A stretch of DNA of 64,000 nt, taken from an uncultured Bacteroidales bacterium (GTDB taxonomy: Bacteria; Bacteroidota; Bacteroidia; Bacteroidales; FEN-979). Position numbers and translations under genes: made by a program. Of the stretch, positions 51,062 to 59,469 are shown one piece after another. The stretch's first letter is position 1; every line of letters starts with the position of its first letter. The stretch is taken from NCBI GenBank assembly GCA_903945175.1, contig CAJAUM010000134.1, positions 17,450-81,449 on the forward strand. Reading direction: 5' to 3'. The notes below the pieces were generated by a model. That model was not told where the DNA came from, searched no databases, and saw only the letters and a program-made list of their open reading frames with translations.

Positions 51062-52306
51062 ATGATATTGATCTTACGGCTGATTCGTGAAAGCTATCTA
51101 TTTGCATTTCAAGCAATTATAGTTAATAAAGTACGTACAATCCTATCCCTTCTGGGAATAACCATTGGGATTTTCTGTGTGATCTCGGTATTCACCGTAT
51201 TTGACTCCATGGAAAATGCGATCCGGAAGAGTATCGCCTCCCTGGGCAGCAATGTGCTGTATGTTCAAAAATGGCCATGGTCAATGGGAAGTGATTACCC
51301 CTGGTGGAAATACTGGCAACGGCCGGAGACCTCCCTTGAAGATATGCGGGAAATTGAAAAACGCAGTAACCTGGCCGATGCAGTTGCTTTTATGGTACAA
51401 GTGAACAAAACTGTGAAATACCAGAACAATTATATTGAAAACATTGGAATAATGGGTGTTTCGCAAGATTTTGACAAAGTGTGGAAATTCGAATTGGCTG
51501 AGGGAAGATATTTTTCCATGACAGAATCGGCCAGCGGAAAAAATATTGCGATCATTGGTGCTGATATTGCCACTGATCTTTTTCGTGACGGAGATCCCGT
51601 TGGTCGGAAAATAAAGATTTTTGGCCGTAACATTGAGGTTGTTGGCGTGATCACGAAAGAGGGAGAGGATTTCTTTGGGAATTCAAATGACAAGGTCGTC
51701 TATCTTCCGGTCAACTTCTTTAAATCGCTCGTTGATTTAAGGGATATGGATGCAACAATTGTAGTAAAGGCCAAACCCTTCATTTCAAATGAAGAATTGC
51801 GGGATGAACTGACGGGCCTCATGCGGTCGATAAGGAAACAGAAACCATCGGCTGAGGATAATTTCGCCATCAATGAAACCGATATCATTTCCAAAGGCTT
51901 TGACAGTTTATTCAGTGTCATCGCGATGGTAGGCTGGATTATCGGGGGTTTTTCCCTGCTGGTGGGAGGTTTTGGTATTGCCAATATCATGTTCGTTTCG
52001 GTGAAGGAGCGAACCAACATCATCGGAATTCAGAAAGCCTTGGGGGCCAAAAACTACTTTATTCTGTTGCAATTCCTTTTTGAAGCCATTTTTCTTTCCC
52101 TGATCGGTGGCATTTTCGGATTGATAATTATTCTTATTCTAACCATTATCATATCCAATACAACAGACTTTCAGCTACTTCTGACGGAAGGAAATGTCAT
52201 GCTTGGTATCGGGGTATCGGGGATTATTGGACTGATTGCAGGCATTGTGCCGGCCTATTCTGCTTCAAAACTCGATCCGGTGGAAGCAATGCGTACAGGA
52301 ACCTAG
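51062..52306 (+). CDS. MacB-like ABC transporter permease
   Basis: The 414-residue protein has one N-terminal membrane helix (about 22-44), a periplasmic MacB_PCD domain (about 50-270) and three C-terminal helices (about 285, 335 and 375). The FtsX signature GGFGIANIMFVSVKERTNIIGIQKALGAK is near 300-328. MacB-type permeases move substrates or transmit force in the periplasm, not across the inner membrane. No ATPase gene is adjacent in this window. TACTTTTA at 51024-51031 is a weak -7 candidate. Confidence 0.9.
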   Translation: MILILRLIRESYLFAFQAIIVNKVRTILSLLGITIGIFCVISVFTVFDSMENAIRKSIASLGSNVLYVQKWPWSMGSDYPWWKYWQRPETSLEDMREIEKRSNLADAVAFMVQVNKTVKYQNNYIENIGIMGVSQDFDKVWKFELAEGRYFSMTESASGKNIAIIGADIATDLFRDGDPVGRKIKIFGRNIEVVGVITKEGEDFFGNSNDKVVYLPVNFFKSLVDLRDMDATIVVKAKPFISNEELRDELTGLMRSIRKQKPSAEDNFAINETDIISKGFDSLFSVIAMVGWIIGGFSLLVGGFGIANIMFVSVKERTNIIGIQKALGAKNYFILLQFLFEAIFLSLIGGIFGLIIILILTIIISNTTDFQLLLTEGNVMLGIGVSGIIGLIAGIVPAYSASKLDPVEAMRTGT

Positions 52307-52307
52307 T

Positions 52308-52811
52308 TTAGAAAGGCCAGAACTGGTTATCGTTCCAAATCTTTTCTTGCAATTCCTTGTCCATATCGCTCAGTATCTTCAGATGTCCGCCTTCCCATTC
52401 AGCCAGCCACCGGTAAAGATTTTTTTCGTTCGGGTCTGCCGAGATTTCGGCCTGTTTGGAATATACCTCCACCGCTCTTTTCTCAAAATCAATGGCGGCA
52501 GAGATTGCGGCTGCTTCATACCCGGCCGAAGAGATCTTTGATTTCATATCCTCCGTAAGGATAAGGGAAGCAAAACTTTCGTTGGCCAAATCAGGTAATT
52601 CAACTTTTGTGAAGGTGTGATTTTTTTCATACCCGATGTATTGTTCTGATAGAAACTTAACATGGATGATCTCCTCATCGGCCATCGTCAGAAAAATATG
52701 TTTTATTTCCGGGTCCGGAGTTTGCTCAGCAACCTTAGAATAAAAGGCCTGACCACGTTTTTCCATGAGAATCGCCATTTTAAGAATTTCAAGCGCTTTT
52801 TGTGTTTCCAT
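52308..52811 (-). CDS. Rubrerythrin/ferritin-like diiron protein
   Basis: From the ATG at 52811 the product is 167 residues, a four-helix bundle with two Glu/His motif pairs. MEKRGQAFYSKVAEQ and DEEIIHVKFLSEQ are in the first half, and FEKRAVEVYSKQAE and AEWEGGHLKIL in the second. These match the diiron ligands of the rubrerythrin superfamily, which detoxify peroxide in anaerobes. The C-terminal rubredoxin domain of true rubrerythrin is absent. It has its own promoter at 52833-52840. It converges on the MacB-like gene with one base between stops. Confidence 0.85.
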   Translation of the reverse strand: METQKALEILKMAILMEKRGQAFYSKVAEQTPDPEIKHIFLTMADEEIIHVKFLSEQYIGYEKNHTFTKVELPDLANESFASLILTEDMKSKISSAGYEAAAISAAIDFEKRAVEVYSKQAEISADPNEKNLYRWLAEWEGGHLKILSDMDKELQEKIWNDNQFWPF

Positions 52812-52832
52812 AGTGGTTTCTGATTTGAGATT

Positions 52833-52840
52833 CAAATTTA
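52833..52840 (-). promoter_or_regulatory. -7 promoter element for the rubrerythrin-like gene
   Basis: TAAATTTG on the minus strand matches TAnnTTTG and lies 21 bases before the ATG at 52811. Confidence 0.5.
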
Positions 52841-52969
52841 CGATTTTTTAAGATACGTCAATAACTGCACTTCGGCGCTCTTTTGATGCCACAGCTTGGG
52901 ATGATAATCATGCTTAAAAAGGATTTTAATATTTTCCTTTTTGAGATGATTATGTTTTTTTTCCGTCAT
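52838..52969 (-). CDS. Possible small ORF of 43 residues, uncertain
   Basis: An ATG at 52969 opens a 43-codon, Lys/His-rich frame that overlaps the last 20 bases of udk and fills the gap to the rubrerythrin-like gene. The sequence has no signal peptide or motif I know. Against it are its small size and the promoter element at its 3' end; for it are its position and open frame. I cannot decide between a real small gene and spacer. Confidence 0.2.
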   Translation of the reverse strand: MTEKKHNHLKKENIKILFKHDYHPKLWHQKSAEVQLLTYLKKS

Positions 52970-53585
52970 GAACATCAAAATTAATGTGTGTTTTAATCCG
53001 GGACGAGAGAAGGTCGATTGCCACCCTATTCTGTCCACCCTGGGGCACAATGATATCTGCATAACGCTTGGTCGGTTCAATGAATTGCAGGTGCATGGGT
53101 TTCACAAAACTGTCGTAATGTTCAAGCACCTGCTGAAAAGACCGGCCCCGTTCTTCCAAATCGCGGCGGATGATGCGCATCAGGCGGTCATCTCCATCGG
53201 CATCCACATAAACCTTGATGTCCATTTTACTGCGCAGACGGGGGTTGGTCAGTATGAGAATCCCCTCAATAATGATCACCTTGGCAGGATTAATGGTTAT
53301 GGTTTCCTTTGAACGGGCGCATGTGACATAAGAATAAATCGGCATTTCAATTGAATTTCCTGTTCTCAGGGTCTCCAGTTGTTTGATCAGCAGGCCCCAC
53401 TCAATTGAAGTGGGGTGGTCGAAATTGATCTTTGCTCGCTCTTCGGCTGATTTATGGCCATTGTCCTTGTAATAGGCGTCCTGTGGAATAACCGTAACGG
53501 TTTCCTTTGGTAAATGTTTAATTACTTGTTTTACAACAGTAGATTTTCCCGAGCCGGATCCTCCGGCAATTCCGATTATCAGCAT
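52950..53585 (-). CDS. udk: Uridine kinase
   Basis: The product is about 211 residues from the ATG at 53585 (an ATG at 53591 is also possible). The P-loop IGIAGGSGSGKSTVVKQV is at residues 3-20, the uridine-binding region is FDHPTSIEWGLL (about 60), and the lid region is RRDLEERGRSF (about 155). It phosphorylates uridine and cytidine to UMP and CMP. It starts just after the oadB stop, so it is probably read through from the decarboxylase operon. Confidence 0.93.
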   Translation of the reverse strand: MLIIGIAGGSGSGKSTVVKQVIKHLPKETVTVIPQDAYYKDNGHKSAEERAKINFDHPTSIEWGLLIKQLETLRTGNSIEMPIYSYVTCARSKETITINPAKVIIIEGILILTNPRLRSKMDIKVYVDADGDDRLMRIIRRDLEERGRSFQQVLEHYDSFVKPMHLQFIEPTKRYADIIVPQGGQNRVAIDLLSSRIKTHINFDVHDGKKT

Positions 53586-53592
53586 GATCATA

Positions 53593-54774
53593 TTATAATA
53601 AAAAACCCAATAACAATCCGGCTGTAATGGCACTTCCAATCAAACCGGCAATATTTGGCGCCATTGCGTGTCCAATCAGGTGGTTTGTCGGGTCTTCCTT
53701 CAAACCCATTTCATGGGCAATCTTTGCACTGTCAGGAACAGCTGCTACGCCTGCAGCTCCCACCAGGGGGTTTATTCGATTCTCTTTTTTTAGAAATAAA
53801 TTCATCACCTTGGCAAAAACTACTCCGCCTGCAGTTGCGATCATAAATGCAATGGCTCCAAGGACAAAGATAAGAATTGATTCCCATTTCAGAAAAACAT
53901 CTGCCTGGGTTGAGGCTCCCACAGTTAAGCCTATCAGAATCAATACAATATCAATGAGAATCGTGCTTGCAGTGGTGGCAAGTTGTTTTGTGAGACCAGA
54001 TTCTTTCAATATATTTCCAAAAAAGAACATTCCGAGCAATGGGAGGGAGGCTGGTGCAACAAATGCACTCAGCAGCAATCCGAACAAGGGAAACAATATC
54101 TTCTCAAATTTACTGACCGTTCTGGGGGGTTTCATACGGATAAGCCGCTCCTTCTTCGTGGTAAGAAGTTTCATGATGGGGGGTTGGATAACCGGCACCA
54201 GCGACATGTAAATATACGCAGCAATGGCAATCGGGCCTATCAGGTTCTGCATGGCGAGGCCCGTTTCCGAACCATGAAAACCACTAGCAAGCTGGGATGT
54301 AAGGAAGATTGCGGTATTTCCATCAGCTCCGCCAATGATGGCAATGGCCGCAGATTCTGCCATTGGGAAGCCCAATACCATGGCCCCAAGAAAAGTTGCA
54401 AAGATACCAACTTGCGCAGCAGCGCCCAGCAACATCAATTTGGGATTGGATATCAGGGGAGAAAGATCGGTCATGGCTCCCAGCCCAAGAAAAATAAGTG
54501 CCGGATAAATACCTTTCAAAACGCCAAAAAACAGATAGTTCAACACACTTCCTTCCTGGTAAATACCGGTATGGTAGGCCGCTTCATGCAGAAATGGAAT
54601 ATTTCCAAGAATGACACCCATCCCGAGTGGGATAAGCAGCAATGGTTTATAGCTGTATCGTATGGCAAGAAAAACAAGCACGATGCCAACCAAAATCATC
54701 AACAGGTTTCCCAGACTTGCATTGTGAAAGCCTGTATCTTCCCAAAGACTGAACAATGTTTGCAGTGTATCCAT
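53593..54774 (-). CDS. oadB: Sodium-pumping decarboxylase beta subunit
   Basis: The 393-residue integral membrane protein has about nine helices and the conserved beta-subunit blocks: IYPALIFLGLGAMTDLSPLI (about 88-107), FPMAESAAIAIIGGADGNTAIFLTSQL (about 135-161, with the Asp of the sodium and carboxyl site in GGADG), and PLVGAAGVAAVPDSAKIAHEMG (near 340). It couples decarboxylation of the carboxybiotin carrier to outward sodium transport. Beside mce and the mmdA-type gene, it is best read as the MmdB of methylmalonyl-CoA decarboxylase. Confidence 0.95.
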   Translation of the reverse strand: MDTLQTLFSLWEDTGFHNASLGNLLMILVGIVLVFLAIRYSYKPLLLIPLGMGVILGNIPFLHEAAYHTGIYQEGSVLNYLFFGVLKGIYPALIFLGLGAMTDLSPLISNPKLMLLGAAAQVGIFATFLGAMVLGFPMAESAAIAIIGGADGNTAIFLTSQLASGFHGSETGLAMQNLIGPIAIAAYIYMSLVPVIQPPIMKLLTTKKERLIRMKPPRTVSKFEKILFPLFGLLLSAFVAPASLPLLGMFFFGNILKESGLTKQLATTASTILIDIVLILIGLTVGASTQADVFLKWESILIFVLGAIAFMIATAGGVVFAKVMNLFLKKENRINPLVGAAGVAAVPDSAKIAHEMGLKEDPTNHLIGHAMAPNIAGLIGSAITAGLLLGFLL

Positions 54775-54777
54775 CGG

Positions 54778-55209
54778 TTATTCAATTTCAACTAAAACTT
54801 CACTCTGAGCCACGGCCTGTCCGGGTTTAACATTGACAACCTTAACAATGCCATCCTTTTCAGAAAGTACATTGTTCTCCATTTTCATGGCCTCCATGGT
54901 CAAAAGCTTCTGGCCCAATACTACTTTTTCACCGGGTTTAACTAAAACTGAGATAATGGTACCGGGCAGCGGGGCTTTGATAGCAACGTTTGTTGTCTGG
55001 GTGGGTGTTCTTGGGATTTTTGATTCTCTGGCAGAGGGCTTCGGTGGTTCTACCCTCACCAGTGTCGGAGTTTTGGTCATTTTTAAATCTTTCTGGACCT
55101 CCACGTTAAATTGGGTTCCGTTGACCTCGACCTTTGCAATATTTTCTTCGAATCCGAGTATCTCTACCTCGTAATTATTGCCATTAATAATAAAACTGAA
55201 TTTTTTCAT
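54778..55209 (-). CDS. Biotin carboxyl carrier subunit of the sodium-pumping decarboxylase
   Basis: The 143-residue protein has a variable N-terminus, a Pro/Thr-rich hinge (about 50-75) and a C-terminal biotinyl domain with EAMKMEN (biotinylated Lys109). It shuttles carboxyl groups from the carboxyltransferase to the beta subunit. It lies between the OadG gene and oadB with 3-base gaps, so it is part of the same operon. Confidence 0.93.
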   Translation of the reverse strand: MKKFSFIINGNNYEVEILGFEENIAKVEVNGTQFNVEVQKDLKMTKTPTLVRVEPPKPSARESKIPRTPTQTTNVAIKAPLPGTIISVLVKPGEKVVLGQKLLTMEAMKMENNVLSEKDGIVKVVNVKPGQAVAQSEVLVEIE

Positions 55210-55212
55210 GAT

Positions 55213-55584
55213 TTACCAGTGTTTCATCGTATTCCAGATTCCATAAATTTTCGAACTCCAGGGGGAGTAAGTTTTTGACACTTTACGAATGGTCATAACG
55301 TACTTTTCTTCATCATGCAATTCAGAAAAGAATAAAAAGAGCGCAGCTGCGATTGCGGCATTTTCTTCTCCCGTCATTACAACCTTTGATTTTTGTTCTT
55401 TACTAATACTTTCCTGAACAACCATTCTGCGTTTTGTAAGAAAATCCTGCAGTGAATGCAGTCGTGTAAAAAAATAGGCTATGAAAGCCAGCGCAGCAAG
55501 GACAATGCAATATCCGGCTATTGCAATCACCAGGGTATAATGATCAATCAATGACAAGTCGAAGGTAATGGCAAGTGTTTTCAT
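55213..55584 (-). CDS. OadG-family gamma/delta subunit
   Basis: The 123-residue protein has one N-terminal membrane helix (about 18-42, YTLVIAIAGYCIVLAALAFIAYFFTR) and a soluble tail with VMTGEENAAIAAALFLF, the hallmark of the C-terminal OadG/MmdD domain. It helps assemble the decarboxylase complex at the membrane. The order mmdA-oadG-biotin carrier-oadB is that of Bacteroidota methylmalonyl-CoA decarboxylases. Confidence 0.88.
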   Translation of the reverse strand: MKTLAITFDLSLIDHYTLVIAIAGYCIVLAALAFIAYFFTRLHSLQDFLTKRRMVVQESISKEQKSKVVMTGEENAAIAAALFLFFSELHDEEKYVMTIRKVSKTYSPWSSKIYGIWNTMKHW

Positions 55585-55597
55585 AGATCAGCCGGTT

Positions 55598-57157
55598 TTA
55601 CAAAGGGATGTTGCTGTGCTTTTTTGGGGGTAATGAATCCTTTTTCGTTGCCAGGGTCTGCAGGGCACGAATGATTCTGAACCTTGTATTTCTGGGTTCT
55701 ATCACATCATCAATATATCCGTATTTTGCTGCATCATAGGGGTTTGCAAACTTGTTTTTATATTCCAATTCCTTGTCTGCTACATATTTTACCCGTTCCC
55801 TTGGGTCCTGTATTTCGCTGATCCTTTTACCTTCAAGAATTTCAATGGCTCCTTTGGGCCCCATAACCGCAATTTCAGCCGAAGGCCACGCATAATTCAT
55901 ATCGGCACGCAGTTGCTTGCACCCCATTACGTCGTGGGCTCCTCCATAAGATTTACGGAGGGTGATGGTGATTTTCGGCACGGTAGCCTCCCCATAAGCA
56001 AATAACAATTTTGCGCCGTGGATGATGATCCCGCCATATTCCTGATTGCTCCCGGGTAAAAAACCTGGAACATCGACCAGGGTTATAATAGGTATGTTGA
56101 ATCCATCGCAAAAGCGCACAAACCTTGCGGCTTTACGCGAGGCTTCAATATCGAGCACTCCCGCCAGGAAATTAGGCTGGTTTGCCACGATCCCACATGG
56201 CATACCGTTGAATTTTGAAAAACCTACTACAATATTTTTAGCATAATATTGATGAACCTCCAAAAACTGCTGGTTGTCAACAATGCGATAAATTACATCC
56301 TTTACATCATACGGCTGATTCGGGTTGGCCGGAACAATTTCGTTCAGTGAATCCTCGAGCCGATCAATCGGGTCGGTGCATTCAGTGATTATTGGGTCTT
56401 CCAGATTGTTCTGCGGAAGATATTCAAGCAGTTTTCGAATCAGCATGATCCCATCTTCCTCATTTGCAGAACGGAAATGTGCAACCCCTGATTTGGTAGA
56501 ATGAATGGAAGCCCCGCCCAGATCTTCTGTAGAGATATCTTCGCCTGTAACAGTCTTGGTAACTTTAGGACCTGTGACAAACATGTAACTCGAATTTTCA
56601 CTCATGACCACAAAATCAGTCAGGGCGGGAGAGTAGACAGCTCCACCGGCACAAGGACCGAATATTGCTGAAATCTGAGGTATGACGCCTGAAGCAGCAA
56701 TATTCCGCATAAAGATATCTGCATACCCAGCCAAAGAATTTACGCCCTCCTGGATTCTTGCACCGCCACTGTCGTTTATCCCGATTACAGGCGCTCCCAC
56801 CTTTATGGCCTGATCCATAATCTTACATATTTTTCGTGCAAATGTCTCAGATAAGGAGCCGCCGAAAACAGTAAAATCCTGCGAAAAGACGAAAACTACG
56901 CGGCCATCAATGGTTCCGCGTCCTGTTACTACGCCATCGCCAAGATACAGTTCCTTTTCCAGACCAAAGTCGGTACACCTGTGGGTCACAAACATATCAT
57001 ATTCTTCGAAACTACCTTCATCCAGGAGCTTATCAATGCGCTCCCGGGCGGTGAATTTTCCCTTTTTGTGTTGTGATTTGATGCGGTCTTCACCTCCACC
57101 AAGTTTTGCCTTTTCCCGTTTTTCGAGTAATTCAGCGATCTTATTTTCGTTGGCCAT
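55598..57157 (-). CDS. mmdA: Methylmalonyl-CoA decarboxylase/acyl-CoA carboxyltransferase subunit
   Basis: From the ATG at 57157 the product is 519 residues, the standard carboxyltransferase size. Its two crotonase-like halves carry [23 protein letters not shown] and [11 protein letters not shown] (first acyl-CoA site, about 130-185) and [25 protein letters not shown] and [10 protein letters not shown] (second, near 365-410). It transfers the carboxyl group of methylmalonyl-CoA to biotin and is followed by sodium-pump subunits, so it is a decarboxylase component. Biotin carboxylase is not adjacent, which again fits a decarboxylase rather than a carboxylase. Confidence 0.92.
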   Translation of the reverse strand: MANENKIAELLEKREKAKLGGGEDRIKSQHKKGKFTARERIDKLLDEGSFEEYDMFVTHRCTDFGLEKELYLGDGVVTGRGTIDGRVVFVFSQDFTVFGGSLSETFARKICKIMDQAIKVGAPVIGINDSGGARIQEGVNSLAGYADIFMRNIAASGVIPQISAIFGPCAGGAVYSPALTDFVVMSENSSYMFVTGPKVTKTVTGEDISTEDLGGASIHSTKSGVAHFRSANEEDGIMLIRKLLEYLPQNNLEDPIITECTDPIDRLEDSLNEIVPANPNQPYDVKDVIYRIVDNQQFLEVHQYYAKNIVVGFSKFNGMPCGIVANQPNFLAGVLDIEASRKAARFVRFCDGFNIPIITLVDVPGFLPGSNQEYGGIIIHGAKLLFAYGEATVPKITITLRKSYGGAHDVMGCKQLRADMNYAWPSAEIAVMGPKGAIEILEGKRISEIQDPRERVKYVADKELEYKNKFANPYDAAKYGYIDDVIEPRNTRFRIIRALQTLATKKDSLPPKKHSNIPL

Positions 57158-57194
57158 ATCAGCTGCTATTATTGATTTTTTCCCTTTTTCAAAG

Positions 57195-57596
57195 CTATTT
57201 GGTGCAAAACTCAATAAGTACACCATGTGTCGATTTTGGATGAAGAAATCCTATACTCATCCCTTCGGCCCCTTTGCGTGCAACCTTATCGATCAGGGCA
57301 AGGCCCTGTGTTTCTGCCTCAGCAAGGGCATCGTTCACATTTTCAACTGCAAGGGCAAGATGATGAATGCCTTCACCCTTTTTCTCCAGGAATTTTCCGA
57401 TCGGTCCTTCAGAATCTGTTGATTCCAACAATTCGATTTTGGTCTGTCCCACTAAGAAAAATGCAGTTTTAACATGCTGGTCTTTAACCTCTTCTACATT
57501 ATAACACTTCGTTCCAAGCAAATTTTCGTAATACGGGATACTCTCTTCGAGGCTTTTTACTGCAATTCCAAGATGCTCGATATGGGTTGGTTTCAT
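57195..57596 (-). CDS. mce: Methylmalonyl-CoA epimerase
   Basis: The 133-residue glyoxalase-fold (VOC) enzyme interconverts (R)- and (S)-methylmalonyl-CoA. Metal ligands appear in HIEHLGIAV (His near residue 8) and GIHHLALAV (near 77), with the catalytic Glu in VLIEF near the end. It is the first gene of the decarboxylase operon, supplying the correct stereoisomer. Its promoter element is at 57624-57631. Confidence 0.95.
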   Translation of the reverse strand: MKPTHIEHLGIAVKSLEESIPYYENLLGTKCYNVEEVKDQHVKTAFFLVGQTKIELLESTDSEGPIGKFLEKKGEGIHHLALAVENVNDALAEAETQGLALIDKVARKGAEGMSIGFLHPKSTHGVLIEFCTK

Positions 57597-57623
57597 AATA
57601 TTATTGTTAATTTATTAACAGAA

Positions 57624-57631
57624 CAAAGTTA
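57624..57631 (-). promoter_or_regulatory. -7 promoter element for the mce-mmdA operon
   Basis: TAACTTTG on the minus strand matches TAnnTTTG and lies 27 bases before the mce ATG. Confidence 0.6.
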
Positions 57632-57798
57632 AGTAGTTTAAATGACATGACAAGCAGGAAAATATATTGTGCCTTGTTACCGGTTTGGAAAATCATAACG
57701 GGTTAATCAGGTTTGAATTTGTAACTTGCGGTGATCATTTAAAACCTACACGTTGTCAGGATGTATGTCCCTGACGGGGTGTTGTTGAATTATCGGCG

Positions 57799-58290
57799 AT
57801 GAAGAATACAGAGATAGAACGAAAATTTCTTGTTGATAAGGAGAAGTGGTTCGCCTTTTACAAAGAACCCGGCATTTGCTACCTTCAGGGATATTTAAGT
57901 ATTGATGAGGAAAAAGTGGTACGCGTACGGGTTGCCGGTGACAAGGGATTTATTACAATTAAGGGAAAATCTGAAAACTTTTCTCATCCGGAGTTTGAAT
58001 ATGAAATTCCTTCGGATGATGCCCGGGAGCTAATCCACCATTTTACGAAGACCCGGGTTGAAAAGGTCCGGATCCGGATCACACATGAAAATCATGTATG
58101 GGATGTCGATGAGTTTCTTGGTGAGAACGAGGGACTCCTTATGGCTGAAATAGAACTTGAACATCCTGAAGAAACTTTTGTCAAGCCTGGGTGGTTAGGA
58201 AAAGAGGTAACCAATGATGTGCGTTATTACAATGCCTATTTATCACTCTACCCATTTAGAACATGGCAAGAAAAAACCCCGAATTCTTAA
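57799..58290 (+). CDS. CYTH-domain protein
   Basis: The 163-residue CYTH protein has the family's ExExK signature as EIERKFLV near the N-terminus (Glu5, Glu7 and Lys9). Charged beta-strands of the triphosphate tunnel follow: VVRVRVAGDKGFITIKG, EFEYEIP, VEKVRIRIT and WDVDEFLGENEG, and LLMAEIELEHPEE. Bacterial members are inorganic triphosphatases or nucleotidyl cyclases, and this short single-domain form is most often a triphosphatase. The last 17 bases form the left arm of a hairpin that terminates the convergent tRNA-Ala. Confidence 0.9.
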   Translation: MKNTEIERKFLVDKEKWFAFYKEPGICYLQGYLSIDEEKVVRVRVAGDKGFITIKGKSENFSHPEFEYEIPSDDARELIHHFTKTRVEKVRIRITHENHVWDVDEFLGENEGLLMAEIELEHPEETFVKPGWLGKEVTNDVRYYNAYLSLYPFRTWQEKTPNS

Positions 58291-58304
58291 TAAATTCGGG
58301 GTTT
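58271..58304 (-). terminator. Terminator for tRNA-Ala, embedded in the CYTH gene end
   Basis: A perfect 12-bp stem (58274-58285 with 58293-58304) is followed on the minus strand by a six-T run (58271-58276). It ends tRNA-Ala transcription inside the 3' coding end of the CYTH gene, whose stop is at 58288-58290. A weaker T run on the plus strand may also end the CYTH transcript. Confidence 0.75.
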
Positions 58305-58317
58305 GGAATTAATTGAG

Positions 58318-58394
58318 TGGTGGAGAATAGGGGAGTCGAACCCCTGACCTTTAGACTGCCAGTCTAACGCTCTAGCCAACTGAGCTAATCCCCC
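58318..58394 (-). tRNA. tRNA-Ala (anticodon GGC)
   Basis: The cloverleaf starts GGGGGAT, has anticodon stem TTAGA/TCTAA with loop CTGGCAG, and T loop TTCGACT. The acceptor ends ATTCTCC with discriminator A and an encoded CCA (58318-58320), unlike the other two tRNAs in the window. Confidence 0.95.
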
Positions 58395-58404
58395 AAGGCG
58401 ATTG

Positions 58405-58412
58405 CAAAATTA
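58405..58412 (-). promoter_or_regulatory. -7 promoter element for tRNA-Ala
   Basis: TAATTTTG on the minus strand ends 10 bases before the tRNA 5' end, and is identical to the boxes at tRNA-Gln and tRNA-Cys. Confidence 0.65.
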
Positions 58413-58426
58413 AGAACTTTTTTCAT

Positions 58427-58984
58427 ATGAAACGTCTTTTTGCTGCTATAAAAATTCATCCTGATGCGGAATTCCTTGCAACATACCAGGAATTGAAGCA
58501 TGAATTAGGGCATGAACGAATCAAATGGGTAGAGGGACACAACTTTCATGTGACCCTGAAGTTCTTTGGCGAAACGGAGGAACAAAAAATTCCTGAAATA
58601 GGGATGGTGCTTAAAAATCGAGCAACCATGACACCTTCCTTTGCAATGCGACTTTCCGGTCTGGGCATTTTTGGCAGTTCCTATGCACCAAAGGTGATCT
58701 GGGTTGGAATTGACCCATACATGGAACTTTCGATGCTTATAAAAAACTTACATGGGGATCTGGCCGCCATTGGTTTTGAATCTGATCGTCAAAACCCCGT
58801 ACCCCATTTGACCCTGGGAAGGATCAAATTTCTGAAGGATAAGGTAATTTTTAATCGCATCACCGACAAGTTAAAAACCATTTCCTCTCCGCTCATTCGT
58901 GCCGGGGAGATCATTTTGTACGAAAGCATCCTTCGCCGGGAGGGACCAGAATATCTCATTTTAGAAAAATTTCCACTCACTTGA
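58427..58984 (+). CDS. thpR: RNA 2',3'-cyclic phosphodiesterase (2'-5' RNA ligase family)
   Basis: The 185-residue protein of the 2H phosphoesterase family has its two hallmark HxTx motifs as HVTLKF (near residue 45) and HLTLGR (near residue 126). These form the catalytic pair that opens 2',3'-cyclic phosphate RNA ends. The start FAAIKIHPDAEFLATYQELK is typical. It lies divergent from tRNA-Ala, consistent with but not proof of a tRNA-end repair role. The hairpin at 58991-59025 after it lacks a T tract. Confidence 0.93.
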   Translation: MKRLFAAIKIHPDAEFLATYQELKHELGHERIKWVEGHNFHVTLKFFGETEEQKIPEIGMVLKNRATMTPSFAMRLSGLGIFGSSYAPKVIWVGIDPYMELSMLIKNLHGDLAAIGFESDRQNPVPHLTLGRIKFLKDKVIFNRITDKLKTISSPLIRAGEIILYESILRREGPEYLILEKFPLT

Positions 58985-59055
58985 AATGAAAATCCCCGGA
59001 AGCCTTTCAGCTTAACCGGGGGATTCCATTGATGAGCATTGTTGGTGTCGAAAGA

Positions 59056-59385
59056 TTATTTTCCCGCAGTTCCTTCAAACTTATGGGCAATCAAATGGTA
59101 AATGATTAACCCGATTCCACCAAAAAGACAGATCATAGAGAAGAACGCTGGTTCTTCTTCAAGGGTTGTATATACAGCCAGTACTTTCCCAAGCAGGATT
59201 CCTGCGCCAATTCCCACTAAAAGCAACCCCCATTTCAGAGAAGATGGCTCTTTTGAGGATTCAAAGATGGTTGCATCGGCGCCTTTTTGAATAAGCGCCA
59301 GGCGTTCCTTTTTCCTCACAAACAGGTATACTATTCCGAATACCATGGCAAAGAACGCGATCGGGATCAAAAATTCAGTTGTCAT
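59056..59385 (-). CDS. Small membrane protein, DUF6249-like
   Basis: The 109-residue protein has an N-terminal membrane helix (about 4-23), a charged linker (RKKERLALIQKGADATIFE) and two further helices (about 52-68 and 82-100). The RxxxIxKG segment after the first helix is typical of DUF6249 proteins, which often lie with ECF sigma or stress genes. Its role is unknown. It lies between thpR and the T9SS cargo gene on the minus strand, with no clear promoter. Confidence 0.7.
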   Translation of the reverse strand: MTTEFLIPIAFFAMVFGIVYLFVRKKERLALIQKGADATIFESSKEPSSLKWGLLLVGIGAGILLGKVLAVYTTLEEEPAFFSMICLFGGIGLIIYHLIAHKFEGTAGK

Positions 59386-59469
59386 TTCCGTTTAATTTTG
59401 GTTTGTTTTCCGTTTTCGATCCGTTTGACGCACTCAACACGCATTGGTTACATGCTATCTGCCAAATCG

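Noticed and set aside
53627..54795. Plus-strand open frames of 194 and 270 codons opposite oadB
   Set aside because: These are antisense shadows of a highly conserved membrane gene. The translations lack membrane segments or known motifs.
58991..59025. Hairpin after thpR as a terminator
   Set aside because: The stem contains a bulge and no T run follows on the plus strand, so I cannot support it as an intrinsic terminator.
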